NCBI GenBank assembly: GCA_963580455.1
Contig: OY756961.1
Coordinates: 14,737,001-14,801,000 of the forward strand
Source of the DNA: Euonymus europaeus
Lineage: Eukaryota; Streptophyta; Magnoliopsida; Celastrales; Celastraceae
Direction: 5' to 3'
DNA: 64,000 nt
Position numbers and translations under genes: made by a program. Below the pieces are notes generated by a model. It searched no databases. It was not told where the DNA came from and saw only the letters and a program-made list of their open reading frames with translations. The stretch's first letter is position 1, and the number at the start of each line of letters is the position of its first letter. Positions 38,602 to 51,916 of the stretch are shown in pieces.

Positions 38602-40043
38602 ATGGACAAAACCGTTAAAAGCTCCTCTATAGAGAGTGTTGAGAGACTTCGGACCATCAAAGTTGCTCGGTGTACAATTTTTAATTGTTCTTATATGTCA
38701 AATTTTACGAGTATAAGCTTCATAGATTATTTCGATGCCAAAACACCAACTTTCTTTGACAAATGGACGAAATCGTTAAAAGCTCCTCCATAGAGAGAGT
38801 TGAGCAACTTCGGACCATCAAAATTGCTCTATGTACACTTTTTATTGTTCTTCTATGTCAAATTTTACGAGTATAAGCTTCATAGATTATTTCGATGCTA
38901 AAACACCAACTTTCTATGACAAATGGACAAAACCGTTAAAAGCACCTCCATAGAGAGAGTTGAGCAACTTCGGACCATCAAAGTTGCTCGGTGTACACTT
39001 TTTATTGTTCTTCTACGTCAAGTGTTATGAGTATAAGCTTCCTACATTATTTCGATGCCGAAACACCAACTTTCTAGGACAAATGGACGAAACCGTTAAA
39101 AGCTCCTCTATAGAGAGTGTTGAGCGACTTCTGACCATCAAAGTTGCTCGGTGTACAATTTTTAATTGTTCTTATATGTCAAATTTTACGAGTATAAGCT
39201 TCATAGATTATTTCGATGCCAAAACACCAACTTTCTATGACAAATGGACGAAACCGTTAAAAGCTCCTCTATAGAGAGAGTTGAGCAACTTCGGACCATC
39301 AAAATTGCTCTATGTACACTTTTTATTGTTCTTCTATGTCAAATTTCATTAATATAAGCTTCCTAGATTATTTTGATGCCAAAACACCAACTTTCTATGA
39401 TAAATGGACAAGGCCGTTAAAAGCTCCTCCATAGAGAGAGTTGAGCAACTTCGGACCATCAAAGTTGCTCGGTGTACAACTTTTATCGTTCTTCTATGTC
39501 AAATTTTACGAGTATGAGCTTCCTAGATTATTTTGATGCCAAAACACCAACTTTCTATGACAAATGGATAAAACCGTTAAGAGCTCCTCCATAGAGAGAC
39601 TTGAGCAACTTCGGACTATCAAAGTTGCTCGAGATAGACATTTTATTGTTCTTCTATGTCAAATTTTACGAGTATAAGCTTCCTAGATTATTTCGATGCC
39701 AAAACACCAACTTTCTATGACAAATGGACAAAACCGTTAAAAGCTCCTCCATAGAGAGTGTTGAGCGGCTTCGGACCTTCAAAGTTGCTCGGTGAACAAT
39801 TTTTATTGTTCTTATATGTCAAATTTTACAAGTATAAGCTTCATAGATTATTTCGATGCCAAAACACAAACTTTCTATGACAAATGGACAAAACCGTTAG
39901 AAGCTCCTCCATAGGGAGAGTTGAGCAACTTCGAACTATCAAAGTTGCTCGGGATAGACTTTTTATTGTTCTTCTATGTCAAATTTTTCGAGTATAAGCT
40001 TCCTAGATTATTTTGATGACAAAACACCAACTTTCTGTGACAA
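38602..40043 (+). repeat. 9-mer HOR, copy 1 (1,442 bp)
   Basis: The order is: GAGAGAC with extra A; CTATGTACAC; CGGTGTACAC with TACGTCAAGTG; TTCTGACC with extra A; TTCATTA; ACAACTTTTATCG; GAGACTTGAG / GAGATAGAC; CGGC / GGTGAACAA; GGGAGAG / GGGATAGAC. The two 161-bp members explain 1,442 rather than 1,440 bp. Confidence 0.88.
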
Positions 40044-41966
40044 ATGGACAAAACCGTTAAAAGCTCCTCTATAGAGAGTGTTGAGAGACTTCGGACCATC
40101 AAAGTTGCTCGGTGTATAATTTTTAATTGTTCTTATATGTCAAATTTTACGAGTATAAGCTTCATAGATTATTTCGATGCCAAAACACCAACTTTCTTTG
40201 ACAAATGGACGAAATCGTTAAAAGCTCCTCCATAGAGAGAGTTGAGCAACTTCGGACCATCAAAATTGCTCTATGTACACTTTTTATTGTTCTTCTATGT
40301 CAAATTTTACGAGTATAAGCTTCATAGATTATTTCGATGCTAAAACACCAACTTTCTATGACAAATGGACAAAACCGATAAAAGCACCTCCATAGAGAGA
40401 GTTGAGCAACTTCGGACCATCAAAGTTGCTCGGTGTACACTTTTTATTGTTCTTCTACGTCAAGTGTTATGAGTATAAGCTTCCTACATTATTTCGATGC
40501 CGAAACACCAACTTTCTAGGACAAATGGACGAAACCGTTAAAAGCTCCTCTATAGAGAGTGTTGAGCGACTTCTGACCATCAAAGTTGCTCGGTGTACAA
40601 TTTTTAGTTGTTCTTATATGTCAAATTTTACGAGTATAAGCTTCATAGATTATTTCGATGCCAAAACACCAACTTTCTATGACAAATGGACGAAACCGTT
40701 AAAAGCTCCTCTATAGAGAGAGTTGAGCAACTTCGGACCATCAAAATTGGTCTATGTACACTTTTTATTGTTCTTCTATGTCAAATTTCATTAGTATAAG
40801 CTTCCTAGATTATTTTGATGCCAAAACACCAACTTTCTATGATAAATGGACAAGGCCGTTAAAAGCTCCTCCATAGAGAGAGTTGAGCAACTTCGGACCA
40901 TCAAAGTTGCTCGGTGTACAACTTTTATCGTTCTTCTATGTCAAATTTAACGAGTATGAGCTTCCTAGATTATTTTGATGCCAAAACACCAACTTTCTAT
41001 GACAAATGGACAAAACCGTTAAAAGCTCCTCCATAGAGAGTGTTGAGCGGCTTCGGACCTTCAAAGTTGCTCGGTGTACAATTTTTAATTGTTCTTATAT
41101 GTCAAATTTTACGAGTATAAGCTTCATAGATTATTTCGATGCCAAAACACCAACTTTCTATGACAAATGGACGAAACCGTTAAAAGCTCCTCTATAGAGA
41201 GAGTTGAGCAACTTCGGACCATCAAAATTGCTCTATGTACACTTTTTATTGTTCTTCTATGTCAAATTTCATTAGTATAAGCTTCCTAGATTATTTTGAT
41301 GCCAAAACACCAACTTTCTATGATAAATGGACAAGGCCGTTAAAAGCTCCTCCATAGAGAGAGTTGAGCAACTTCGGACCATCAAAGTTGCTCGGTGTAC
41401 AACTTTTATCGTTCTTCTATGTCAAATTTTACGAGTATGAGCTTCCTAGATTATTTTGATGCCAAAACACCAACTTTCTATGACAAATGGATAAAACCGT
41501 TAAGAGCTCCTCCATAGAGAGACTTGAGCAACTTCGGACTATCAAAGTTGCTCGAGATAGACATTTTATTGTTCTTCTATGTCAAATTTTACTAGTATAA
41601 GCTTCCTAGATTATTTCGATGCCAAAACACCAACTTTCTATGACAAATGGACAAAACCGTTAAAAGCTCCTCCATAGAGAGTGTTGAGCGGCTTCGGACC
41701 TTCAAAGTTGCTCGGTGAACAATTTTTATTGTTCTTATATGTCAAATTTTACAAGTATAAGCTTCATAGATTATTTCGATGCCAAAACACAAACTTTCTA
41801 TGACAAATGGACAAAACCGTTAGAAGCTCCTCCATAGGGAGAGTTGAGCAACTTCGAACTATCAAAGTTGCTCGGGATAGACTTTTTATTGTTCTTCTAT
41901 GTCAAATTTTACGAGTATAAGCTTCCTAGATTATTTTGATGCCAAAACACCAACTTTCTGTGACAA
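40044..41966 (+). repeat. 9-mer HOR, copy 2, expanded to 12 monomers (1,923 bp)
   Basis: This is as copy 1, but the stretch 40,594-41,010 recurs at 41,075-41,491 (offset 481 bp), which adds three monomers. The joint monomer at 41,060-41,077 is a chimera of the CGGC / CCTTC class and the extra-A class. GGTGTATAAT near 40,114 is shared with copy 3. Confidence 0.85.
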
Positions 41967-43030
41967 ATGGACAAAACCGTTAAAAGCTCCTCTATAGAGA
42001 GTGTTGAGAGACTTCGGACCATCAAAGTTGCTCGGTGTATAATTTTTAATTGTTCTTATATGTCAAATTTTACGAGTATAAGCTTCATAGATTATTTCGA
42101 TGCCAAAACACCAACTTTCTTTGACAGATGGACGAAATCGTTAAAAGCTCCTCCATAGAGAGAGTTGAGCAACTTCGGACCATCAAAATTGCTCTATGTA
42201 CACTTTTTATTGTTCTTCTATGTCAAATTTTACGAGTATAAGCTTCATAGATTATTTCGATGCTAAAACACCAACTTTCTATGACAAATGGACAAAACCG
42301 ATAAAAGCACCTCCATAGAGAGAGTTGAGCAACTTCGGACCATCGAAGTTGCTCGGTGTACACTTTTTATTGTTCTTCTACGTCAAGTGTTATGAGTATA
42401 AGCTTCCTACATTATTTCGATGCCGAAACACCAACTTTCTAGGACAAATGGACGAAACCGTTAAAAGCTCCTCTATAGAGAGTGTTGAGCGACTTCTGAC
42501 CATCAAAGTTGCTCGGTGTACAATTTTTAATTGTTCTTATATGTCAAATTTTACGAGTATAAGCTTCATAGATTATTTCGATGCCAAAACACCAACTTTA
42601 TATGACAAATGGACGAAACCGTTAAAAGCTCCTCTATAGAGAGAGTTGAGCAACTTCGGACCATCAAAATTGGTCTATGTACACTTTTTATTGTTCTTCT
42701 ATGTCAAATTTCATTAGTATAAGCTTCCTAGATTATTTTGATGCCAAAACACCAACTTTCTATGATAAATGGACATGGCCGTTAAAAGCTCCTCCATAGA
42801 GAGAGTTGAGCAACTTCGGACCATCAAAGTTGCTCGGTGTACAACTTTTATCGTTCTTCTATGTCAAATTTTACGAGTATGAGCTTCCTAGATTATTTTG
42901 ATGCCAAAACACCAACTTTCTAAGACAAATGGATAAAACCGTTAAGAGCTCCTCCATAGAGAGACTTGAGCAACTTCGGACTATCAAAGTTGCTCGAGAT
43001 AGACATTTTATTGTTCTTCTATGTCAAATT
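41967..43030 (+). repeat. 9-mer HOR, copy 3, truncated
   Basis: Monomers 1-7 match the earlier copies; then GAGTTTAAGC replaces GAGTATAAGC and the array continues with T-run and GGGATATAC monomers. GACAGATGG (42,124), CATCGAAG and GGACATGGCC are private. GATAAAAGCACC and TTGGTCTATG are shared with copy 2. Confidence 0.82.
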
Positions 43031-46000
43031 TTACGAGTTTAAGCTTCCTAGATTATTTCGATGCCAAAACACCAACTTTCTATGACAAATGGACAAAACC
43101 GTTAAAAGCTCCTTCATAGAGAGTGTTGAGCGACTTCGGACCATCAAAGTTGCTCGGTGTACAATTTTTATTGTTCTTATATGTCAAATTTTTTTAGTAT
43201 AAGCTTCATAGATTATTTCGATACCAAAACACCAAATTTCTATGACAAATAGACAAAGCCGTTAAAAGCTCCTCCATAGAGAGAGTTGAGCAACTTCAGA
43301 CTATCAAAGTTTCTCGGGATATACTTTTTTTTGTTCTTCTATGTTAAATTTTACGAGTATAAGCTTCCTAGATTATTTTGATGCCAAAACATCCACTTTC
43401 TATGACAAATGGACAAAACCGTTAAAAGCTCCTCCATAGCGAGAGTTGATAAACTTCGGACCATCAAAATTGCTCTATGTATACTTTTTATTGTTCTTCT
43501 ATGTCAAATTTTACGAGTATAAGCTTCCGAGATTATTTCGATGCCAAAACACCAACTTTCTATGACAAATGGACAAAACCGTTAAAAGCTCCTCCATATA
43601 GAGTGTTGAGCGACCTCGGACCTTCAAAATTGCTCGGTGTACAATTTTTATTGTTCTTATATGTCAAATTTTACGAGTATAAGCTTCCTAGATTATTTCG
43701 ATGCCAAAACACCAACTTTCTAGGACAAATGGACAAAACCGTTAAAATCTCCTCCATAGAGAGAGTTGAGCAACTTCGGACCATCAAAGTTGCTCGGTGT
43801 ACACTTTTTATTGTTCTTATATGTCAAATTTTATGAGTATAAGCTTCCTAGATTATTTTGATGCCAAAACACCAACTTTCTATGACAAATGGACGAAATC
43901 GTTAAAAGCTCCTCCATAGAGAGAGTTGAGCGGCTTCAGACCTTCAAAGTTGGTCGATGAACAATTTTTATTGTTCTTTTATGTCAAATTTTATGAGTAT
44001 AAGCTTCATAGATTATTTCGATGCCAAAACACCAACTTTCTATGACAAATGGACAAAACCGTTAAAAGCTCCTCCGTAGAGAGAGTTGAGCAACTTCGGA
44101 CCATCAAAGTTGCTCGGTGTACACTTTTTATTGTTCTTATATGTCATATTTTATGAGTATAAGCTTCATAGATTATTTGGACGCCAAAACACCAACTTTC
44201 TATGATAAATGGATAAAATCGTTAAAAGCTCCTACATAGAGAGAGTTGAGCAACTTCGGACCATCGAAATTGCTCTATGTACACTTTTTTTTGTTCTTCT
44301 ATGTCAAATTTTACGAGTATAAGCTTCCTGGATTATTTCGATTCCAAAACACCAACTTTCAATGATAAATGGACAAGGCCGTTAAAAGCTCCTCCATAGA
44401 GAGAGTTGAGCTACTTCGGACCATCAAAGTTGCTCGGTGTACAATTTTTATTGTTCTCATATGTCAAATTTTTTGAGTATAAGCTTCATAGATTATTTCG
44501 ATGCCAAAACACCAACTTTCTATGACAAATGGACAAAACCGTTAAGGGCTCCTCTATAGAGAGAGTTGAGCACCTTCGGACTATCAAAGTTGCTCGAGAT
44601 AGACATTTTATTGTTCTTCTATGTCAAATTTTACGAGTTTAAGCTTCCTAGATTATTTCGATGCCATAACACCAACTTTCTATTACAAATGGACAAAACC
44701 GTTAAAACCTCCTTCATAGAGAGTGTTGAGGGACTTCAGACCATCAAAGTTGCTCGGTGTACAATTTTTATTGTTCTTATATGTCAAATTTTTTTAGTAT
44801 AAGATTCATAAATTATTTCGATGCCAAAACACCAACTTTCTATGACAAATAGACAAAGCCGTTAAAAGCTCCTCTATAGAGAGTGTTGAGCGACTTCGGA
44901 CCATCAAAGTTGCTCGGTGTAAAATTTTTATTGTTCTTATAAGTCAAATTTTACAAGTATAAGCTTCATAGATTATTTCGATGCCAAAACACAAACTTTC
45001 TATGACAAATAGACGAAACCGTTAAAAGCTCCTCTATAGAGAGAATTGAGCAACTTCGGACCATCAAAATTGCTCGGTGTACACTTTTTATTGTTCTTAT
45101 ATGTCAAATTTTATGAGTATAAGCTTCATAGATTATTTCGATGCCAAAACACCAACTTTCTATGACAAATGGACAAAGCCGTTAAAAGCACCTACATAGA
45201 GAGAGTTGACCAACTTCGGACCATCAAAGTTGCTCGGTGTACACTTTTTATTGTTCTTCTATGTTAAATTTTACTAGTATAAGCTTCCTAGATTATTTCG
45301 ATGCCAAAACACCAACTTTCTATGACAAATGGACAAAACGTTAAAAGCTCCTCCATAGAGAGAGTTGAGCAACTTCGGACCATCAAAGTTGTTCGGTGTA
45401 CAATTTTTATTGTTCTCATATGTCAAATTTTACGAGTATAAGCTTCATAGATTATTTCGATGACAAAACACCAACTTTCTATGACAAATGGACAAAACCG
45501 TTAAGTGCTCCTCCATAGAGAGAGTTGAGCAACTTCGGAATATCAAAGTTTCTCGGGATAGACTTTTTATTGTTCTTCTATGTTAAATTTTACGAGTATA
45601 AGCTTCAAAGATTATTTCGATGCCAAAACACCAACTTTCTATTACAAATGGACAAAACCGTTAAAAGCTCCTCCATAGAGAGAGTTCAGCAACTTCGGAA
45701 TTTCATAGTTGCTCGGGATAGACTTTATATTGTTCTTCTGTGTCAAATTTTACGTGGACAAGCTTCCTACATTATTTCGACGCCAAAACACCAACTTTCT
45801 ATGACAAATGGACAAAACTGTTAAAAGCTCCTCCATAGAGAGAGTTGATCAACTTCGGACCATCAAAGTTGTTCGGTGTACAATTTTTATTGTTCTCATA
45901 TGTCAAATTTTATGAGTATAAGCTTCATAGATTATTTCGATGCCAAAATACCAACTTTCTATGATAAATGGATAAAATCGTTAAAAGCTCCTACATAGAG

Positions 46001-46055
46001 AGAGTTGAGCAACTTCGGATCATCAAAATTGCCCTATGTACACTTTTTATTGTTC

Positions 46056-46156
46056 TTCTATGTCAAATTTTACGAGTATAAGCTTCCTAGATTATTTCGA
46101 TGCCAAAACACCAACTTTCTATGACAAATGGACAAAACCGTTAAAAGCTCCTCCAT
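46056..46156 (+). repeat. Possible ancient direct repeat within the monomer
   Basis: TTCTATGTCAAAT (46,056) and TTCTATGACAAAT (46,117) differ at one base and are 61 bp apart. Downstream, AAGCTTCCTAG (46,080) resembles AAGCTCCTCCATAG (46,145) at a spacing of 65 bp. The last 100 bp of the unit may therefore descend from a duplicated element of about 60-65 bp. The match is short between the two landmarks, so this is a suggestion only. Confidence 0.45.
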
Positions 46157-47800
46157 AGAGAGAGTTGAGCAACTTCAGACCATCAAAGTTGCTCGGTGTA
46201 CACTTTTTATTGTTATTCTATGTCAATTTTTATGAGTATAAGCTTCCTAGATTATTTCGATGCTAAAACACCAACTTTCTAGGACAAATGGACGAAACCG
46301 TTAAAAGTTCCTCCATAGAGAGAGTTGAGCAACTTCGGACCATCAAAATTGCTCTATGTATACTTTTTATTGTTCTTCTATGTCAAATTTTACGAGTATA
46401 AGCTTCCTAGATTATTTTGATGCCAAAACTCCAACTTTCTGTGACAAATGGATAAAAACGTTAAAAGGTCCTCTATAGAGAGTGTTGAGCGACTTCGGAC
46501 TATCAAAGTTGCTCGGTGTACAATTTTTATTGTTCTTATATGTCAAATTTTACAAGTATAAGCTTCATAGATTATTTCGATGGCCAAACACAAACTTTCT
46601 ATGACAAATGGATAAAACCGTTAGAAGCTCCTCCATAGAGAGAGTTGAGCAACTTCGAACTATCAAAGTTGCTCGGGATAGACTTTTTATTGTTCTTCTA
46701 TGTCAAATTTTACAAGTATAAGCTTCATAGATTATTTCGATGCTAAAACACCAACTTTCTATGACAAATGGACAAAACCGTTAATAGCACCTCTACAGAG
46801 AGTGTTGAGCGACTTCGGACCATCAAAGTTGCTAGGTGTACAATTTTTATTGTTCTTATATGTCAAATTTTACAAGTATAAGCTTCATAGATTATTTCGA
46901 TGCCAAAACACCAACTTTCTATGACAAATGGACAAAACCGTTAGAAGCTCCTCCATAGAGAGAGTTGAGCAACTTCGGACCATCAAAATTGCTCTATGTA
47001 CACTTTTTATTGTTCTTCTATGTCAAATTTTACGAGTATAAGCTTCCTAGATTATTTTGATGCCAAAACACCAACTTTCTGTGACAAATGGACAAAACCG
47101 TTAAAAGCTCCTCTATAGAGAGTGTTGAGCGACTTTGGACCATCAAAGTTGCTCGGTGTACAATTTTTAATTGTTCTTATATGTCAAATTTTACGAGTAT
47201 AAGCTTCATAGATTATTTCGATGCCAAAACACCAACTTTCTATGACAAATGGACGAAATCGTTAAAAGGTCCTCCATAGAGAGAGTTGAGCAACTTCGGA
47301 CTATCAAAATTGCTCTATGTACACTTTTTATTGTTCTTCTATGTAAAATTTTACGAGTATAAGCTTCATAGATTATTTCGATGCCAAAACACCAACTTTC
47401 TATGACAAATGGACAAAACCGTTAGAAGCTCATCCATAGAGAGAGTTGAGCAACTTCGGACCATCAAAATTGCTCTATGTACACTTTTTATTGTTCTTCT
47501 ATGTCAAATTTTACGAGTATAAGCTTCCTAGATTATTTTGATTCCAAAACACCAACTTTCTGTGACAAATGGACAAAACCGTTAAAAGCTCCTCTATAGA
47601 GAGTTTTGAGCGACTTCGGACCATCAAAGTTGCTTAGTGTACAATTTTTAATTGTTCTTATATGTCAAATTTTACGAGTATAAGTTTCATAGATTATTTT
47701 GATGCCAAAACACCAACTTTCTATGACAAATGGACGAAACCGTTAAAAGCTCCTCCAAAGAGAGAGTTGAGCAACTTCGGACCATCAAATTTGCTCGGCG

Positions 47801-48269
47801 TACACTTTTTATTGTTCTTCTATGTCAAGTTTTATGAGTATAAGCTTCCTACATTATTTCGATGCCGAAACACCAACTTTCTAGGACAAATGGACGAAAC
47901 CGTTGAAAGCTCCTCCATAGAGAGAGTTGAGCAACTTCGGACCATCAAAATTGCTGCATGTACACTTTTTATTGTTCTTCTATGTCAAATTTTACGAGTA
48001 TAAGCTTCCTAGATTATTTTGATGCCAAAACACCAACTTTCTGTGACAAATGGACAAAAACGTTAAAAGCTCCTCTATAGAGAGTGTTGAGCGACTTCGG
48101 ACCATCAAAGTTGCTCAGTGTACAATTTTTATTGTTCTTATATGTCAAATTTTACAAGTATACGCTTCGTAGATTATTTTGATGCCAAAACACCAACTTT
48201 CTATGACAAATGGACAAAACCGTTAGAAGCTCCTCCATAGAGAGAGTTGAGCAACTTCGGACCATCAAA
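47801..48269 (+). repeat. Dispersed duplicate, copy 1 (partner 50,841-51,309)
   Basis: This matches at exactly 3,040 bp (19 monomers). I noticed the marker TACGCTTCGT only at 48,161 and 51,201; it replaces TAAGCTTCAT and destroys the HindIII site. Confidence 0.8.
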
Positions 48270-50840
48270 ATTGCTCTATGTACACTTTTTATTGTTCTTC
48301 TATGTCAAATTTTACGAGTATAAGCTTCCTAGATTATTTTGATGCCAAAACACCAACTTTCTGTGACAAATGGACAAAACCGTTAAAAGCTCCTCTATAG
48401 AGAGTGTTGAGCGACTTCGGACCATCAAAGTTGCTTGGTGTACAATTTTTAATTGTTCTTATATGTCAAATTTTATGAGTATAAGCTTCATAGATTATTT
48501 TGATGCCAAAACACCAACTTTCTATGACAAATGGACGAAACCGTTAAAAGCTCCTCTATAGAGAGATTTGAGCAACTTCGGACCATCAAAATTGCTCTAT
48601 GTACACTTTTTATTGTTCTTCTATGTCAAATTTCATTAGTATAAGCTTTCTAGATTATTTTGATGCCAAAACACCAACTTTCTATGATAAATGGACAAGG
48701 CCGTTAAAAGCTCCTCCATAGAGAGAGTTGAGCAACTTCGGACCATCAAAGTTGCTCGGTGTACAACTTTTATTGTTCTTCTATGTCAAATTTTACGAGT
48801 ATAAGCTTCCTAGATTATTTTGATGCCAAAACACCAACTTTCTATGACAAATGGACAAAACCTTTAAGAGCTCCTCCATAGAGAGAGTTGAGCAACTTCG
48901 GACTATCAAAGTTGCTCGAGATAGACATTTTATTGTTCTTCTATGTCAAATTTTACGAGTTTAAGCTTCCTAGATTATTTCGATGCCAAAACACCAACTT
49001 TCTATGACAAATGGACAAAACCGTTAAAAGCTCCTTCATAGAGAGTGTTGAGCGACTTCGGACCATCAAAGTTGCTCGGTGTACTATTTTTATTGTTCTT
49101 ATATGTCAAATATTTTTAGTATAAGCTTCATAGATTATTTCGATGCCAAAACACCAACTTTCTATGACAAATAGAAAAAGCCGTTAAAAGCTCCTCCATA
49201 GAGAGAGTTGAGCAACTTCAGACTATAAAAGTTTCTCGGGATATAGTTTTTTTTTTCTTCTATGTTAAATTTTACGAGTACAAGCTTCCTAGATTATTTC
49301 GATGCCAAAACATCCACTTTCTATGACAAATGGACAAAACCGTTAAAAGCTCCTCCATAGAGAGAGTTGAGCAACTTTGGACCATCAAAATTGCTCTATG
49401 TATACTTTTTATTGTTCTTCTATGTCAAATTTTACAAGTATAAGCTTCCGAGATTATTTCGATGCCAAAACACCAACTTTCTATGACAAATGGACAAAAC
49501 CGTTAAAATCTCCTCCATAGATAGTCTTGAGCGACTTCAGACCTTCAAAATTGCTCGGTGTACAATTTTTATTGTTCTTATATGTCAAATTTTACGAGTA
49601 TAAGTTTCATAGATTATTTCGATGCCAAAACACCAACTTTCTATGACAAATGGACAAAACCGTTAAAAGCTCCTCCATAGAGAGAGTTGAGCAACTTCGG
49701 ACCATTAAAGTTGCTCGGTGTACACTTTTTATAGTTCTTATATGTCAAATTTTATGAGTATAAGCTTCATAGATTATTTCGATGCCAAAACACCAACTTT
49801 CTATGACAAATGGACGAAATCGTTAAAAGCTTCTCCATAGAGATAGTTGAGCAACTTCGGACCATCAAAATTGCTCTTTGTATACTTTTTATTGTTCTTC
49901 TATGTCAAATTTTACGAGTATAAGCTTCCTAGATTATTTCGATGCCAAAACACCAACTTTCTATGACAAATGGACAAAACCGTTAAAAGCTCCTCCATAG
50001 AGAGTGTTGAGCGGCTTCGGACCTTCAAAGTTGCTTGGTAAAAAAAATTTATTGTTCTTTTATGTCAAATTTTATGAGTATAAGCTTCATAGATTATTTC
50101 GACGCCAAAACACCAACTTTCTATGACAAATGGACAAAACCGTTAAAAGCTCCTCCGTAGAGAGAGTTGAGCAACTTCGGACCATCAAAGTTGCTCGGTG
50201 TACACTTTTTATAGTTCTTATATGTCAAATTTTATGAGTATAAGCTTCATAGATTATTTGGACGCCAAAACACCAACTTTCAATGATAAATGGATAAAAT
50301 CGTTAAAAGCTCCTACATAGAGAGAGTTGAGCAACTTCGGACCATCAAAATTGCTCTATGTACACTTTTTATTGTTCTTCTTTGTCAAATTTTACGAGTA
50401 TAAGCTTCCTGGATTATTTCGATGCCAAAACACCAACTTTCAATGATAAATGGACAAGGCCGTTAAAAGCTCCTACATAGAGAGAGTTGAGCAACTTCGG
50501 ACCATCAAAACTGCTCTATGTATAATTTTTATTGTTCTTCTATGTCAAATTTTAGGTGTATAAGCTTCCTAGTTTATTTCGATGCCAAAACACCAACTTT
50601 CTATGACAAATGGACAAAACCGTTAAAAGCTCCTCCATAGAGAGTGTTGAGCGACTTCGGACCTTCAAAATTGCTCAGTATACAATTTTTATTGTTCTTA
50701 TATGTAAAATTTTACGAGTATAAGCTTCATAGATTATTTCAATGCCGAAACACCAACTTTCTATGACAAATGGACAAAAACGTTAAAAGCTCCTCTATAG
50801 AGAGTGTTGAGCGACTTCGGACCATCAAAGTTGCTCAGTG

Positions 50841-51309
50841 TACACTTTTTATTGTTCTTCTATGTGAAGTTTTATGAGTATAAGCTTCCTACATTATTTC
50901 GATGCCGAAACACCAACTTTCTAGGACAAATGGACGAAACCGTTAAAAGCTCCTCCATAGAGAGAGTTGAGCAACTTCGGACCATCAAAATTGCTACATG
51001 TACACTTTTTATTGTTCTTCTATGTCAAATTTTACGAGTATAAGCTTCCTAGATTATTTTGATGCCAAAACACCAACTTTCTGTGACAAATGGACAAAAA
51101 CGTTAAAAGCTCCTCTATAGAGAGTGTTGAGCGACTTCGGACCATCAAAGTTGCTCAGTGTACAATTTTTATTGTTCCTATATGTCAAATTTTACAAGTA
51201 TACGCTTCGTAGATTATTTTGATGCCAAAACACCAACTTTCTATGAAAAATGGACAAAACCGTTAGAAGCTCCTCCATAGAGAGAGTTGAGCAACTTCGG
51301 ACCATCAAA
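50841..51309 (+). repeat. Dispersed duplicate, copy 2 (partner 47,801-48,269)
   Basis: This is the second copy with TACGCTTCGT at 51,201. Changes include TATGTGAAG for TATGTCAAG, TTGCTACATG for TTGCTGCATG and GTTCCTATATG for GTTCTTATATG. The copies separate at CAAAATTG versus CAAAGTTG. Confidence 0.8.
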
Positions 51310-51916
51310 GTTGCTCGGTGTACAATTTTTATTGTTCTCACATGTCAAATTTTTTGAGTATAAGCTTCATAGATTATTTCGATGCCAAAACACCAACATT
51401 CTATGACAAATGGACAAAACCGTTAAGAGCTCCTCTATAGAGAGAGTTGAGCAACTTCGAACTATCAAAGTTGCTCGAGATAGACATTTTATTGTTCTTC
51501 TATGTCAAATTTTACGAGTTTAATCTTCCTAGATTATTTCGATGCCATAACACCAACTTTCTATTACAAATGGAAAAAACCGTTAAAAGCTCTTTCATAG
51601 AGAGTGTTGAGCGACTTCAGACCATCAAAGTTGTTCGGTGTATAATTTTTATTGTTCTTATATGTCAAATTTTTTTAGTATAAGATTCATAAATTATTTC
51701 GATGCCAAAACACCAACTTTCTATGACAAATAGACAAAGCCGTTAAAAGCTCCTCTATAAAGAGTGTTGAGCGACTTCAGACCATCAAAGTTGCTCGGTG
51801 TAAAATTTTTACTGTTCTTATATGTCAAATTTTACAAGTATAAGCTTCATAGATTATTTCGATGCCAAAACACAAACTTTCTATGACAAAATTTTGAAAC
51901 CGTTAAAAGCTCCTCT

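Larger units (their letters stand above)
43031..51916 (+). repeat. Diverged satellite zone without a clear HOR
   Basis: Monomers carry many private substitutions, for example CACCTTCGG, GTCATATTTT, GTTCAGCAAC, TACGTGGACAAGC and TTGCCCTATG, and long exact repeats are scarce. A weak eight-monomer spacing (1,282 bp) links 47,088 and 48,370. An eight-A run replaces the usual bases at 50,040-50,047. No gene, mobile element or non-satellite sequence is visible. Confidence 0.8.

Noticed and set aside
43477..43836. Open reading frame of 119 codons (longest seen), and similar 104-116 codon frames at 9,186, 12,868, 13,349, 17,314, 20,675, 24,036, 38,960, 40,402, 42,325 and 47,662
   Set aside because: All are translations of the satellite. 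A 160-bp unit shifts frame by one each repeat. Many of the longer frames arise where a 161-bp monomer, with an extra A in TTTTAATTG, or a small indel shifts the frame and bypasses a stop. The peptides are repeats of one another, have no domain I recognise, and are broken freely by substitutions and indels in sister copies.
50040..50047. Eight-A run as a remnant poly(A) tail of a retroelement
   Set aside because: It is only eight bases long, sits at the normal monomer position of GAACAATTT, and has no flanking insertion.
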